A DNA stretch of 64,000 nucleotides from Janthinobacterium sp. TB1-E2 (GCF_036885605.1 NZ_CP142523.1:1364001-1428000), one strand, 5' to 3'. Numbered from the stretch's first letter, positions 13,087-22,503 are shown. Notes: generated from the letters alone by a model not told the origin. Translations and numbers: made by a program.

Positions 13087-13172
13087 TTGTCGGCTTACGC
13101 GCTGGGCGCTAAGCCGACCTACGCCCGTTGGATGGCGGGTAGGTCGGATTAGCGTAGCGTAATCCGACAACA
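13087..13172. repeat. Pair of REP-like palindromes (GTCGG-TTA family)
   Basis: Two adjacent imperfect palindromes: GTCGGCTTA (13089-13097) with TAAGCCGAC (13110-13118), and GTCGGATTA (13143-13151) with TAATCCGAC (13160-13168). They face each other and are separated by about 24 bases. A third copy is at 46964-46993. They resemble dispersed extragenic palindromes and have no reading frame. Confidence 0.75.
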
Positions 13173-13189
13173 TTGTTGGCCTCGTGGCA

Positions 13190-13543
13190 TCAGCTACCGC
13201 GGTAAGTGGAATACGACCAGGGCGACACCACCAGCGGCACGTGATAGTTCTCATCTGTATGCGCGATGCCGAAGGACAGGGTGACCAGGTCGATGAAGCG
13301 CGGCGAGGGCAATTCCACTCCCTGGGCGGCGAAATAGTCGCCTGCGTTGAACACCAGTTCATACTGGCCCGCTTTCATGCTGTCGCCTTCCAGCAAGGGT
13401 GAACTGCAGCGGCCGTCGCTATTGGTCATATCCATCTTCAATAACACTTTTCCTTCCGGCGCGACTGAAAACAGGGCGACCTTGACGCCGGCTCCCGGTT
13501 TGCCGTGGGCGATATCGAGTACATGCGTGCTGAGTTTTCCCAT
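13190..13543 (-). CDS. uraH: 5-hydroxyisourate hydrolase (transthyretin-like)
   Basis: A 117-residue transthyretin-related protein that hydrolyses 5-hydroxyisourate to OHCU, the step after urate oxidation. The N-terminal motif STHVLDIAHGKPG and the C-terminal tetrapeptide YRGS are the diagnostic catalytic ends of the family, and length is normal. The gene is divergent from puuE across a 121-base region containing a strong palindrome. No urate oxidase or OHCU decarboxylase lies next to it in this window, so the pathway is completed elsewhere. Confidence 0.95.
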   Translation of the reverse strand: MGKLSTHVLDIAHGKPGAGVKVALFSVAPEGKVLLKMDMTNSDGRCSSPLLEGDSMKAGQYELVFNAGDYFAAQGVELPSPRFIDLVTLSFGIAHTDENYHVPLVVSPWSYSTYRGS

Positions 13544-13586
13544 TTGCTATCCTGTATATAGGGTGAGTGAATGTGCTTATCGTGCA

Positions 13587-13634
13587 AATCATATACCGGT
13601 GGCTGCGCCGGGCTATATGATTGGGCATATAGCC
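13587..13634. promoter_or_regulatory. Palindromic operator candidate between uraH and puuE
   Basis: GGCTATATG (13611-13619) and CATATAGCC (13626-13634) form a perfect 9-base inverted repeat with a 6-base spacer. A second overlapping inverted repeat is AATCATATA (13587-13595) with TATATGATT (13614-13622). A related site, GCATATAG with CATATGCC, six bases apart, lies before xdhA (14656-14677). The location between divergent purine-catabolic genes suggests a shared regulator. None is encoded beside it. Confidence 0.6.
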
Positions 13635-13664
13635 AACATTGTCCTCCTATAGGCGTGCCTCCGC

Positions 13665-14618
13665 ATGAACAATTACGAACATTATCCACGCGACTTGATC
13701 GGCTATGGCCGCACGCCACCCCATCCGCAATGGCCGGGCAAGGCCCGTATCGCCCTGCAATTCGTCCTCAATTACGAGGAAGGGGCGGAAAACAGCGTGC
13801 TGCATGGCGATCCTGCATCGGAAACGTTTTTATCGGAAATGATCGGTGCGGCCGCTTTTCCTGCGCGCCACCTGAGCATGGAGTCGATTTACGAATACGG
13901 TTCGCGCGCCGGATTATGGCGCTTGCTGCGCATGTTCGAGGAGCGGCGCCTGCCGCTGACGGTGTTTGGCGTTTCGATGGCCTTGAAACGCAATCCGGAG
14001 GCGGTGGCAGCCTTCCAGCAACTGGGTCACGAGATTGCCTGCCACGGTTTGCGCTGGATTTCCTATCAAAACATGGATGAAGCAACGGAACGCGAACACA
14101 TGCGTGAAGCCGTGCAAATCATCCGCGAATTGACGGGTTCCGCCCCGCAAGGCTGGTACACGGGGCGCGATTCCCCGAATACGCGCAAACTGGTGGTCGA
14201 GCATGGTGGTTTCCGCTACGACGCCGATTATTATGGCGACGACCTGCCATTCTGGGACAAGGTGGCATACACGGATGCCGCTGGCATGCCGGCCGTACAG
14301 CCGCAACTGATCGTGCCCTACACCCTGGACACGAACGACATGCGCTTTGCCGCCATGCAGGGCTTTAATTCGGGCACGCAATTTTTCGACTATCTGAAAG
14401 ATGCCTTTGATGTGCTGTATGCGGAAGGCGATCCGAACGGCTTGAATCAACCGAAGATGTTGTCGGTAGGCCTGCATTGCCGTCTGGTGGGGCGGCCTGG
14501 CCGCGCGGCCGCACTGGCGCGCTTCCTCGACTATGTACAGGGTCATGAGCAAGTGTGGATCACGCGTCGCATCGATATTGCCGAACACTGGCATGCGACG
14601 CATCCGTTCCAGGCATAA
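13665..14618 (+). CDS. puuE: Allantoinase, PuuE (polysaccharide-deacetylase fold)
   Basis: A 317-residue cytosolic allantoinase of the PuuE type, which opens allantoin to allantoate and is unrelated to the metal amidohydrolase allantoinase. The N-terminus YPRDLIGYGRTPPHPQWPG and the motifs FVLNYEEGAE, ACHGLRWI and GWYTGRDSPNTRKL are typical of PuuE. The usual length is about 308. The gene is divergent from uraH and about 100 bases upstream of xdhA, on the same strand as the rest of the purine cluster. Confidence 0.95.
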   Translation: MNNYEHYPRDLIGYGRTPPHPQWPGKARIALQFVLNYEEGAENSVLHGDPASETFLSEMIGAAAFPARHLSMESIYEYGSRAGLWRLLRMFEERRLPLTVFGVSMALKRNPEAVAAFQQLGHEIACHGLRWISYQNMDEATEREHMREAVQIIRELTGSAPQGWYTGRDSPNTRKLVVEHGGFRYDADYYGDDLPFWDKVAYTDAAGMPAVQPQLIVPYTLDTNDMRFAAMQGFNSGTQFFDYLKDAFDVLYAEGDPNGLNQPKMLSVGLHCRLVGRPGRAAALARFLDYVQGHEQVWITRRIDIAEHWHATHPFQA

Positions 14619-14655
14619 GTTCTATTGAGATAGGATGATAAGTAAAATCAGTCTT

Positions 14656-14698
14656 TGCATATAGTTGTCCCATATGCCGGTGTTAATCTCCTATACTG
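14656..14698 (+). promoter_or_regulatory. xdhA promoter region with CATATGCC operator candidate
   Basis: GCATATAG and CATATGCC, separated by TTGTCC, form an imperfect palindrome related to the one at 13611-13634. Downstream, TATACT (14693-14698) is a good -10. No well-spaced -35 is obvious, as expected of an activated promoter. Confidence 0.45.
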
Positions 14699-14717
14699 GG
14701 ACTATACCGAGGCCAGC

Positions 14718-16184
14718 ATGTCAGAACCTATCCGCTTTTACTATCGTGGTGCCGTACAGGAAGTACGCAACGCCGCCCCTACGCAGACTGTGTTGCAGCA
14801 CCTGCGCGAGGATTTGCATTGCACGGGCACCAAGGAAGGCTGCGCCGAGGGTGATTGCGGCGCCTGCACGGTGGTCATCGGCAGCCTGGTGGACGGCCAG
14901 GTCGAGATGAAAGCCGTCAATGCCTGCATCCAGCTCACGCCCACTCTCGATGGCAAGGCCCTGTTTTCCGTGGAGGACTTGCAGCAGCCCGACGGTGGCC
15001 TGCACCCGGTGCAGCAGGCAATGGTCGAGTGCCACGGTTCCCAGTGCGGTTTTTGCACGCCCGGTTTTGTCATGTCCTTGTGGGGCATGTATCTGGAGAA
15101 GAATGGCGAGACGCCCACGCGCTGCGAAATCGACGACACCCTGTCGGGCAATCTGTGCCGCTGCACGGGCTACCGGCCCATCATCGATGCAGCCAGACGC
15201 ATGGGTGAATTGCCACATGTGGCATTCGATCGCGATGCGTTGCGCGTGCAATTGCAGGCACTGCAGCGCGGCAGCCTGACTACGTATGAACACGGCGGCC
15301 AGCACTTCCACGCGCCGCGCACCCTTGAGGAACTGGTGGCGCTGCGTGCGGCAAAGCCGCAGGCCTGCCTGCTGGCCGGCTCCACCGATATTGGCCTGTG
15401 GGTGACCAAGCAATTGCGCGACCTGGGCGACATCATTTATCTCGGCAACGTCGCGGCGCTGAAAAGCATCTCCGTGGACGATGGCAAGCTGCACATCGGC
15501 GCCGGCGCCAGCCTCAACGATGCCTATGCGGCGCTGTGCGAACATTATCCCGATGAGCTGTCTGAACTGTGGCAGCGCTTTGCTTCCTTGCCGATCCGCA
15601 ACGCCGGTACCTTGGGCGGCAATGTGGCCAATGGTTCGCCGATCGGCGACTCGATGCCGTGGCTGATTGCGCTGGGCAGCGAAATCGTGCTGCGCGGTCC
15701 TGCCGGCCAGCGCTGCATGCCGCTGGAAGATTTTTATCTCGGTTACCAAAAGAAAGATATGCAGCCAGGCGAATTCGTCGAAGCCGTGCGCGTGCCCTTG
15801 CCCCGTGCCGACGTGCATTTCCGCACGTATAAATTGGCCAAGCGTTTCGACCAGGATATCTCGGCCGTGTGCGCCGCGTTTGCCTTTGAGCTCGATGGCG
15901 AGCGCATTGTTGGCGCACGCGTCGCCTTTGGCGGCATGGCGGCCACGCCGCAGCGGGCCGCGCAAACGGAAGCGTTTTTGCGCGGACAGGCTTGGACGGA
16001 AGAGAACTTGCTCATCGCCATGCGCCTGCTGGCCGACGATTACGCGCCGCTGTCCGACATGCGCGCGTCGAATACTTACCGCATGACGACGGCGCAAAAC
16101 CTGCTGCGCCGCTTCTGGCTGGAAACACGCCCCGGTGCGCCTTTGCTGCGCATTGCCGTCAACGCCTATGCTTGCCGCGCCTGA
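14718..16184 (+). CDS. xdhA: Xanthine dehydrogenase small subunit (2Fe-2S and FAD)
   Basis: A 488-residue subunit carrying the electron-transfer centres of xanthine dehydrogenase, which oxidises hypoxanthine and xanthine to urate with NAD+. The first 2Fe-2S cluster is at CTGTKEGCAEGDCGAC (about 36-51) and the second at CGFCTPGF and LCRCTGYRP (about 110-155). The FAD domain has CLLAGSTDIGLW and the loop NAGTLGGNVANGSPIGD. The start at 14718 is chosen over 14655 because the protein begins with the standard MSEPIRFYYRG and the upstream frame crosses the promoter. xdhB follows after 10 bases. Confidence 0.96.
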   Translation: MSEPIRFYYRGAVQEVRNAAPTQTVLQHLREDLHCTGTKEGCAEGDCGACTVVIGSLVDGQVEMKAVNACIQLTPTLDGKALFSVEDLQQPDGGLHPVQQAMVECHGSQCGFCTPGFVMSLWGMYLEKNGETPTRCEIDDTLSGNLCRCTGYRPIIDAARRMGELPHVAFDRDALRVQLQALQRGSLTTYEHGGQHFHAPRTLEELVALRAAKPQACLLAGSTDIGLWVTKQLRDLGDIIYLGNVAALKSISVDDGKLHIGAGASLNDAYAALCEHYPDELSELWQRFASLPIRNAGTLGGNVANGSPIGDSMPWLIALGSEIVLRGPAGQRCMPLEDFYLGYQKKDMQPGEFVEAVRVPLPRADVHFRTYKLAKRFDQDISAVCAAFAFELDGERIVGARVAFGGMAATPQRAAQTEAFLRGQAWTEENLLIAMRLLADDYAPLSDMRASNTYRMTTAQNLLRRFWLETRPGAPLLRIAVNAYACRA

Positions 16185-16194
16185 AAGGACCAGC

Positions 16195-18540
16195 ATGAAC
16201 CATCCTGCCACGCCCGAATTGCAAGCGGCCGCCTGGGCCGCCGTGGGCAAACCCAGCCCACATGAATCGGCGCAATTGCATGTGCTGGGGCAAGCCACGT
16301 ACACGGACGATATCGCCGAGCTGCAAGGCACCTTGCACGCGGCGCTGGGCCTGTCGCAAAAGCCCCATGCACACATCACGGCCATGGATTTGTCGGCAGT
16401 GCGCGCCGCTACGGGTGTTGTCGCCGTCTACACGGCACACGACATTCCCGGCACCAATGACTGCGGTCCCATCATCCATGACGATCCCATCCTGGCTGCG
16501 GAGCTGGTGCAATACGTGGGCCAGCCCATCTTCATCGTGGTGGCCGATACGCATGACCATGCGCGCCGCGCGACCCGCCTGGCGCAAGTGTCGTATGAGG
16601 AATTGCCCGCGATCATGACGCCGCAAGCGGCCAAGGCCGCGCAATCGTATGTGCTGCCACCGATGCAGCTGACGCGCGGCAACTACCAAGCCGCGTTCGA
16701 GGGCGCGCCGCACGTGGTCAAGGGCCAGCTGTATGTGGGCGGGCAGGAACAGTTTTATCTGGAAGGACAGATTTCCTACGCCATCCCGAAGGAAGCGCAA
16801 GGCATGCTGGTGCTGTGTTCGACCCAGCATCCGAGCGAGATGCAGCACGTGGTCGCGCATGCGCTGGGCGTGCATTCGCACAACATCACCGTCGAATGCC
16901 GGCGCATGGGCGGCGGTTTTGGCGGCAAGGAATCGCAGTCGGCCCTGTGGGCGGCGGCCGCATCGATTGCTGCGGCGAAATTGAAGCGTCCCGTCAAATT
17001 GCGCGCCGACCGCGACGACGATATGCTGGTGACGGGCAAGCGCCACTGTTTCTACTATGAGTACGAAGTAGGCTACGACGACGATGGCCGCATCCTTGCC
17101 GCCAAGGTCGACATGACCACGCGCGCCGGATACTCGGCCGACTTGTCCGGCCCCGTCGCCACGCGCGCCGTCTGCCACTTCGACAATACCTATTACCTGT
17201 CCGACGTGGACATCCGCGCCGCCTGCGGCAAGACGAATACGCAGTCGAACACGGCTTTCCGGGGCTTTGGCGGGCCGCAGGGCGCCATTGCCATCGAGTA
17301 CGTCATCGATGAAATCGCCCGCCATCTGCAACGCGATGCGCTCGATATCCGCCTGCTCAATTTCTATGGCCGCAACGATGTAGAAGGACGCAACGTCACG
17401 CCGTATGGGCAGAAAATCGTCGACAACGTCATTCATGAACTCGTTGCGGAACTGGAAGAGAGCAGCGATTACCGCGCGCGCCGCCTGGCCATCGATGCGT
17501 TCAACGAGGCCAGCCCCATCTTGAAGAAGGGGCTGGCATTCACACCGCTGAAATTCGGCATCGCCTTCAACGTCACGCATCTGAACCAGGCTGGTGCTCT
17601 CGTGCACGTGTACGTGGATGGCTCCGTACTGGTCAACCATGGCGGCACGGAAATGGGGCAGGGCATCAATACCAAGGTCATGCAAGTGGTGGCGCACGAA
17701 CTGGGCCTGGACTTGGACAAGGTACGGGCCACGGCCACCGATACCAGCAAGGTAGCTAACACCTCGGCCACGGCGGCCTCCACCGGTGCCGACCTGAACG
17801 GCAAGGCGGCGCAGGATGCGGCGCGCCAGATCCGTGAACGCCTGGCCGATTACGCGGTCAAACTGTACGGTGGCGAGACGGACGCTGTTCGTTTCTTCGA
17901 CAACCATATCCACGTGAATGGTCACGTCGTTGCGTTTGCCGAGCTGGTGCAGAAGGCTTACCTGGCCCGCGTGCAACTGTGGTCGGACGGTTTTTATGCC
18001 ACGCCCGGTCTGTCATGGGATGCGAAGACGATGACGGGCCATCCGTTTTCATATTACGCGTATGGCGCGGCCGTGGCCGAAGTGGTGGTCGATACCCTGA
18101 CGGGCGAATGGAAGCTGCTGCGTGCCGATGCCTTGTACGATGCGGGGCAGTCGCTCAACCCCGCGATTGATCTGGGTCAGGTGGAAGGCGCGTTTATCCA
18201 GGGCATGGGCTGGCTGACGACGGAGCAGCTGTGGTGGAATGCGGCGGGCAAGCTGATGACGCACGCGCCGTCGACGTACAAGATTCCCGGCATTTCCGAT
18301 TGCCCCGAAGATTTTCGCGTCCAGCTGTTCCAGAACCGCAACGTGGAGGACAGCATCCACCGTTCCAAAGCCGTGGGCGAGCCGCCGCTGCTGCTGCCGT
18401 TTTCCGTCTTTTTTGCCATCCGCGACGCCATTTCCAGCGTGGGCCATCACGCCGTGCAGCCACCGTTGAATGCCCCTGCCACCAGCGAGGAAATCCTCAA
18501 GGCGGTGATGGCCGTGCAAGCGGCGCATGTCAGCGCATAG
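16195..18540 (+). CDS. xdhB: Xanthine dehydrogenase molybdopterin-binding subunit
   Basis: A 781-residue catalytic subunit binding the molybdenum cofactor. Landmarks are GGGFGGKE (about 238-245), AFRGFGGPQ (about 352), GTEMGQGINTKV (about 483) and the catalytic-glutamate motif KAVGEPPLLLPF near 725. The ATG at 16195 is preceded by AAAGGA; an earlier in-frame ATG at 16135 would lie inside xdhA. Length and order XdhA-XdhB-XdhC are as in other betaproteobacteria. Confidence 0.96.
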   Translation: MNHPATPELQAAAWAAVGKPSPHESAQLHVLGQATYTDDIAELQGTLHAALGLSQKPHAHITAMDLSAVRAATGVVAVYTAHDIPGTNDCGPIIHDDPILAAELVQYVGQPIFIVVADTHDHARRATRLAQVSYEELPAIMTPQAAKAAQSYVLPPMQLTRGNYQAAFEGAPHVVKGQLYVGGQEQFYLEGQISYAIPKEAQGMLVLCSTQHPSEMQHVVAHALGVHSHNITVECRRMGGGFGGKESQSALWAAAASIAAAKLKRPVKLRADRDDDMLVTGKRHCFYYEYEVGYDDDGRILAAKVDMTTRAGYSADLSGPVATRAVCHFDNTYYLSDVDIRAACGKTNTQSNTAFRGFGGPQGAIAIEYVIDEIARHLQRDALDIRLLNFYGRNDVEGRNVTPYGQKIVDNVIHELVAELEESSDYRARRLAIDAFNEASPILKKGLAFTPLKFGIAFNVTHLNQAGALVHVYVDGSVLVNHGGTEMGQGINTKVMQVVAHELGLDLDKVRATATDTSKVANTSATAASTGADLNGKAAQDAARQIRERLADYAVKLYGGETDAVRFFDNHIHVNGHVVAFAELVQKAYLARVQLWSDGFYATPGLSWDAKTMTGHPFSYYAYGAAVAEVVVDTLTGEWKLLRADALYDAGQSLNPAIDLGQVEGAFIQGMGWLTTEQLWWNAAGKLMTHAPSTYKIPGISDCPEDFRVQLFQNRNVEDSIHRSKAVGEPPLLLPFSVFFAIRDAISSVGHHAVQPPLNAPATSEEILKAVMAVQAAHVSA

Positions 18541-18549
18541 GAGCAGAAG

Positions 18550-19617
18550 ATGAGCGACTGGCTGACAGCGATGGACGACGACACGCAGGCATCCGTGCTG
18601 GTGACGGTCGCTTTGGTGGAAGGTTCCGGACCGCGCGAGGCGGGCGCGAAGATGCGCGTCAGTCTCGATGGCCAAGTCGATACCATCGGTGGCGGCCATC
18701 TGGAATTGCGCGCCGTGGAAATCGCCAAGACCATGCTGGCCACGGGGAACACCCATGCGCGGCTCGATCGTTTCGCGCTGGGCCCCAGTCTCGGGCAATG
18801 CTGCGGTGGTGTCGTCCACCTGGCTTTCGAGTATGTCAATGCCAGCCTGCATGCGTTGCTGGCCGCCTTACGCGAACGCCGCCAGCAAGACAGCTGGCGT
18901 TTGACGGCGCTCGACGGTGAACCCGCCTCGGCCTTGTTCGATGCTGCTGGTAGCTTGATCGCTGGCACTGGCGAACAGGCACCCGACACGTTTTCGCGCG
19001 AACGCAGTACCCATGTCGCTCAGGATGGCAAGGGGCGGCGCTGGCTGGTTGACCCCTGCCTGGCGCCGCGCGCCCACCTGACCTTGTTTGGCGCCGGCCA
19101 CGTGGGTGCCGCCATCGTGCGCGCGCTGGCCCACTTGCCCTGCAATATCACCTGGGTCGATGAGCGCGAAGACATGTTTCCCGCGCAGATACCTGATAAT
19201 GTCCGCATCGCCGCCACCGATACGCCCGAGGAATTTGTCGCCATGGCGCCGCCCGGCGGCAGTTTTCTCGTCATGACGCATAGCCATGCGCTCGATCAAC
19301 GCTTGACGCAAGCCATCATGGAGCGCGAGGATGCGGGCTGGTTCGGGCTGATTGGTTCGCACACGAAACGCAAGCAATTCGAACACCGCCTGCAGGCGCG
19401 CGGCGTGCCGGACGAGCGCATCGCCGCCATGGTGTGTCCGATCGGCATGCCTGGCATCCGCAACAAGGCGCCGGCCGTGATCGCCGCCTCCGTTGCCTGT
19501 CAATTACTGATGGTGTGGGAAGAGGCGGCCGCTGCCGCCCTGGCCGCACCGCTGCGGCTGGCCTCTGCCAGCGCGCCACTGCGGCGCCCAGCACGCGCCG
19601 CCATTCACCCGTTATAG
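18550..19617 (+). CDS. xdhC: Xanthine dehydrogenase accessory protein XdhC
   Basis: A 355-residue molybdenum-cofactor insertion chaperone that binds the cofactor, has it sulphurated and delivers it to XdhB. The N-terminal half has the XdhC motifs LVEGSGPREAGAKM and IGGGHLELRA with the CCGG-type segment GQCCGG. The C-terminal half is a Rossmann fold starting LTLFGAGHVGAAIVRAL. Nine bases separate it from xdhB, and guaD follows after nine more, so the four genes form one operon. Confidence 0.95.
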   Translation: MSDWLTAMDDDTQASVLVTVALVEGSGPREAGAKMRVSLDGQVDTIGGGHLELRAVEIAKTMLATGNTHARLDRFALGPSLGQCCGGVVHLAFEYVNASLHALLAALRERRQQDSWRLTALDGEPASALFDAAGSLIAGTGEQAPDTFSRERSTHVAQDGKGRRWLVDPCLAPRAHLTLFGAGHVGAAIVRALAHLPCNITWVDEREDMFPAQIPDNVRIAATDTPEEFVAMAPPGGSFLVMTHSHALDQRLTQAIMEREDAGWFGLIGSHTKRKQFEHRLQARGVPDERIAAMVCPIGMPGIRNKAPAVIAASVACQLLMVWEEAAAAALAAPLRLASASAPLRRPARAAIHPL

Positions 19618-19626
19618 AAAGAAGTC

Positions 19627-20943
19627 ATGCCGATTGTTCCTGCCACATTGCAAGCTTACCGAGCCAGCTTGCTGCACTTCCACGCCGATCCCGCCTTCAG
19701 CGAGGAGGCGCATGCCTGGCATGCGGATGGCTTGCTGATCGTGGCCGATGGCAAGGTCGTGGCAGCCGGCGATTACGCGCAACTGCAGGCGACCTTGCCG
19801 CACGGCACGCAGATCGTCGATTACCGCGGCAAGCTGATCGTGCCCGGTTTCATTGATACCCACCTGCACTTCCCGCAGACGGAAATGATCGCCTCGCCCG
19901 CGCCGGGCTTGCTGCCATGGCTGGAAACGTACACTTTTCCCACCGAGCGCGCGTTTGAGAATCCCGAGCATGCGCGCAACGTGGCCGAATTTTTCCTCGA
20001 CGAACTGCTGCGCTGCGGCACCACCACGGCGATGGTATATGGCAGCGTGCATCCGCAATCGGTCGATGCCTTCTTTGGCGCCAGCGAGGCGCGCGGCTTG
20101 CGCATGGTGGCGGGCAAGGTCATGATGGACCGCAATTGCCCCGAGTTCCTGCGCGATACGGCCGAGTCAGGCGCGCGCGAAAGCGAAGAGCTGATCCGGC
20201 GCTGGCACAAGCAAGGCCGTTCGCTGTACGCGATCACGCCGCGTTTCGTGCCGACCTCGACGAATGAACAGATGCATCTGGCGGGCGAGCTGGCGCGCGC
20301 CTATCCGGATACGTATCTGCAGACGCACGTGTCGGAAAACGAAGATGAATGCCGCTGGGTGCGCGCACTGCACCCGCAGGCGCGCAGCTACCTCGACGTG
20401 TATGACCAGTACGGCATGCTGCGCCCGCGCGCCATGTTCGGCCATTGCATCTGGCTCGACGAGCGCGACCGCGCGCGCATGGCGGAAACGTCCTCGGCCG
20501 CCGCCATTTGTCCTACGTCCAACCTGTTCCTCGGTAGCGGCCTGTTCGATTTCGAGCGGGCCGATGCGGCGAAAGTGCTGCTGTCGCTGGCCACCGATGT
20601 GGGCGGCGGCACCTCGTTCTCGATGTTGCAAACAATGAACGAAGCCTATAAAGTAGCACGCTTGAAAGGCAGCTATCTGCCCGCCTTGCGCATGTTTTAC
20701 CTGGCGACCCTGGGCGCGGCGCGCGCCATGCAACTGGAAGGCACCCTGGGCAATTTCACGGCTGGCACGGAAGCGGACTTCATCGTGCTCGACAAGCAAT
20801 CGACGCCGCTGCTCGAGCGCCGCACGGCCGGCTGTCAAAGCCTGGAGGAATTGCTGTTTGCCTTTGCGCTGCTGGGCGATGACCGTGCCGTGGCCGCCAC
20901 CTATTCGGGCGGGCAATGCGTGCATGTGCGGGGGCAGGGCTGA
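19627..20943 (+). CDS. guaD: Guanine deaminase
   Basis: A 438-residue metal-dependent amidohydrolase that converts guanine to xanthine, feeding XdhAB. Motifs are PGFIDTHLHFPQTEM with the HxH zinc ligands, THVSENEDE, MFGHCIWL and the zinc Asp in SLATDVGGG. It is the last gene of the xdh operon. The length is normal and no signal peptide is present, so it is cytoplasmic. Confidence 0.96.
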   Translation: MPIVPATLQAYRASLLHFHADPAFSEEAHAWHADGLLIVADGKVVAAGDYAQLQATLPHGTQIVDYRGKLIVPGFIDTHLHFPQTEMIASPAPGLLPWLETYTFPTERAFENPEHARNVAEFFLDELLRCGTTTAMVYGSVHPQSVDAFFGASEARGLRMVAGKVMMDRNCPEFLRDTAESGARESEELIRRWHKQGRSLYAITPRFVPTSTNEQMHLAGELARAYPDTYLQTHVSENEDECRWVRALHPQARSYLDVYDQYGMLRPRAMFGHCIWLDERDRARMAETSSAAAICPTSNLFLGSGLFDFERADAAKVLLSLATDVGGGTSFSMLQTMNEAYKVARLKGSYLPALRMFYLATLGAARAMQLEGTLGNFTAGTEADFIVLDKQSTPLLERRTAGCQSLEELLFAFALLGDDRAVAATYSGGQCVHVRGQG

Positions 20944-20986
20944 CCTACCCGTTGTTCAACACGAATTATCCTGAGCGAGAACGCGA

Positions 20987-22474
20987 ATGCACAAGAAACT
21001 CACTGGCCTGGCGCTTGGCGCCGCGCTGGCATTGACCGGAACGGCGCAGGCCGCCCCGTCTTCCAACGAAGCGGCCACCGCGCGTCATTTTGCCGCCCTG
21101 GTCTCGGGCACCCAGCCGAAGACAGCCGAGCTGAGCCTGTTCTTTTCCATGATGCCCAAGGGCGGTGATCTGCATCATCATTACTCGGGCGCCATTTACG
21201 CCGAGCAATTCCTTGACTGGGTCGACAAGGAAAACTATTGCGTCAACAAGACGACCTATCGCATCGAAAGCAACAAGGACGTCGTGGCAGCCGAGCGCGC
21301 CAAGCCGGCCGCGCAGCGTGGCTGCCTGTCGTCCACGGAAGTATTTGCCGACGCGGGCCTGTATGCGGAATTGCTGCAGCGCTGGTCGACCAAGGATTTC
21401 TATAACCACGGCGCCATCCAGACGCCGCCGGACCGCACCTTTTTTGATACCTTCGGCTACTTCGGTCCCGTGGCATCGAGCAACACGGCCGATGGCCTGA
21501 AAACCCTGAAGCAGCGCGCCATCGCGGAAAACCTCAGCTACATCGAGACGATTTTCGAGCTGTCGCCATTCGTGCAAAACGCGCAGTTCGACCAGCAGGT
21601 GCTGGCGCCGGGCTTGCAGCCGGCAGCGTTGCAAGCCGTGCTGGCCAAGTGGACGCAGAATCTGGAGCAGGATACTGGCTTCCAGAAAAGCATCACCGCC
21701 TACAATGACAACGTCAACGCCAGCAGCACCGGCATCGACGATGCGAACTTCACCATGCGTTACCAGGCATATGTGCTGCGCTTCCTGTCGCCATCGCAAG
21801 TGTTTTCCTCGATGGTGGCCGCGTTCAAGGCAGCGAGCCTGAATCCGCTGCTGGTCGGCGTGAACATCGTGGGCCAGGAAAGCGTGAACGTATCCATGCG
21901 CGACTACAGCCTGCACATGGAAATGTTCAAGTTCCTCAAGGCAAAGTATCCGAACGTCAAGATCGCCCTGCATGCCGGCGAGTTGGCGCTGGGCATGGTG
22001 CCGCCGGAAGGCATGGCCTTCCATATCGCCGAAGCCGTCGATGTGGCGGGCGCCGACCGTATCGGCCACGGCATGGATATCGCGTACGAAAACAATGCGC
22101 TGGCAACCATGCAGAAGATGCGCGAGCGGGGCATCCCCGTGGAAGTGAATCTGACCAGCAATGATTACATACTCGGTATCAAGGGCCAGGCCCATCCGAT
22201 CACTCTGTACCGCAAATATGGCGTGCCGTTCGTGATCTCGACCGATGATGCGGGCGTCTCGCGCAATACCTTGTCGAATGAATACGTGCTGTTTGCCAGC
22301 CAGTACAAGACCGATTATGCGGAAATCAAAAAGCTGTCGTACAACAGCCTGCGCTATTCCTTCCTGGCGGAAGCGGACAAGCAGCGTTTGCTGAAAGCGC
22401 TCGATGCCCGTTTCACCCGTTTTGAAGCGCAAATTGCCGCAGCCGACAAGGCAGGCAAGGGTGGAAAACCGTAA
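20987..22474 (+). CDS. Secreted adenosine deaminase (ADGF/CECR1-like)
   Basis: A 495-residue adenosine deaminase family protein with a clear signal peptide (residues 1-21, ending AQA), so it is exported. Zinc and catalytic motifs are KGGDLHHHYSGA, IALHAGELALG, DRIGHGMDIAYE and the paired aspartates in VISTDDAGVSRN. The long N-terminal extension with two cysteines (in ENYC and QRGC) and the extra length match secreted ADGF-type enzymes rather than the cytosolic Add (about 340 residues). It would deaminate adenosine and deoxyadenosine released outside the cytoplasm to inosine. The gene is 43 bases after guaD and ends at a strong terminator. Confidence 0.88.
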   Translation: MHKKLTGLALGAALALTGTAQAAPSSNEAATARHFAALVSGTQPKTAELSLFFSMMPKGGDLHHHYSGAIYAEQFLDWVDKENYCVNKTTYRIESNKDVVAAERAKPAAQRGCLSSTEVFADAGLYAELLQRWSTKDFYNHGAIQTPPDRTFFDTFGYFGPVASSNTADGLKTLKQRAIAENLSYIETIFELSPFVQNAQFDQQVLAPGLQPAALQAVLAKWTQNLEQDTGFQKSITAYNDNVNASSTGIDDANFTMRYQAYVLRFLSPSQVFSSMVAAFKAASLNPLLVGVNIVGQESVNVSMRDYSLHMEMFKFLKAKYPNVKIALHAGELALGMVPPEGMAFHIAEAVDVAGADRIGHGMDIAYENNALATMQKMRERGIPVEVNLTSNDYILGIKGQAHPITLYRKYGVPFVISTDDAGVSRNTLSNEYVLFASQYKTDYAEIKKLSYNSLRYSFLAEADKQRLLKALDARFTRFEAQIAAADKAGKGGKP

Positions 22475-22503
22475 GTTGCGCGACGTTCAGAACTGATACT
22501 CTC

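Noticed and set aside
13027..13172. Integration site or mobile element at the rRNA operon end
   Set aside because: The region holds a terminator and two extragenic palindromes, but no integrase, tRNA end repeat or target duplication.
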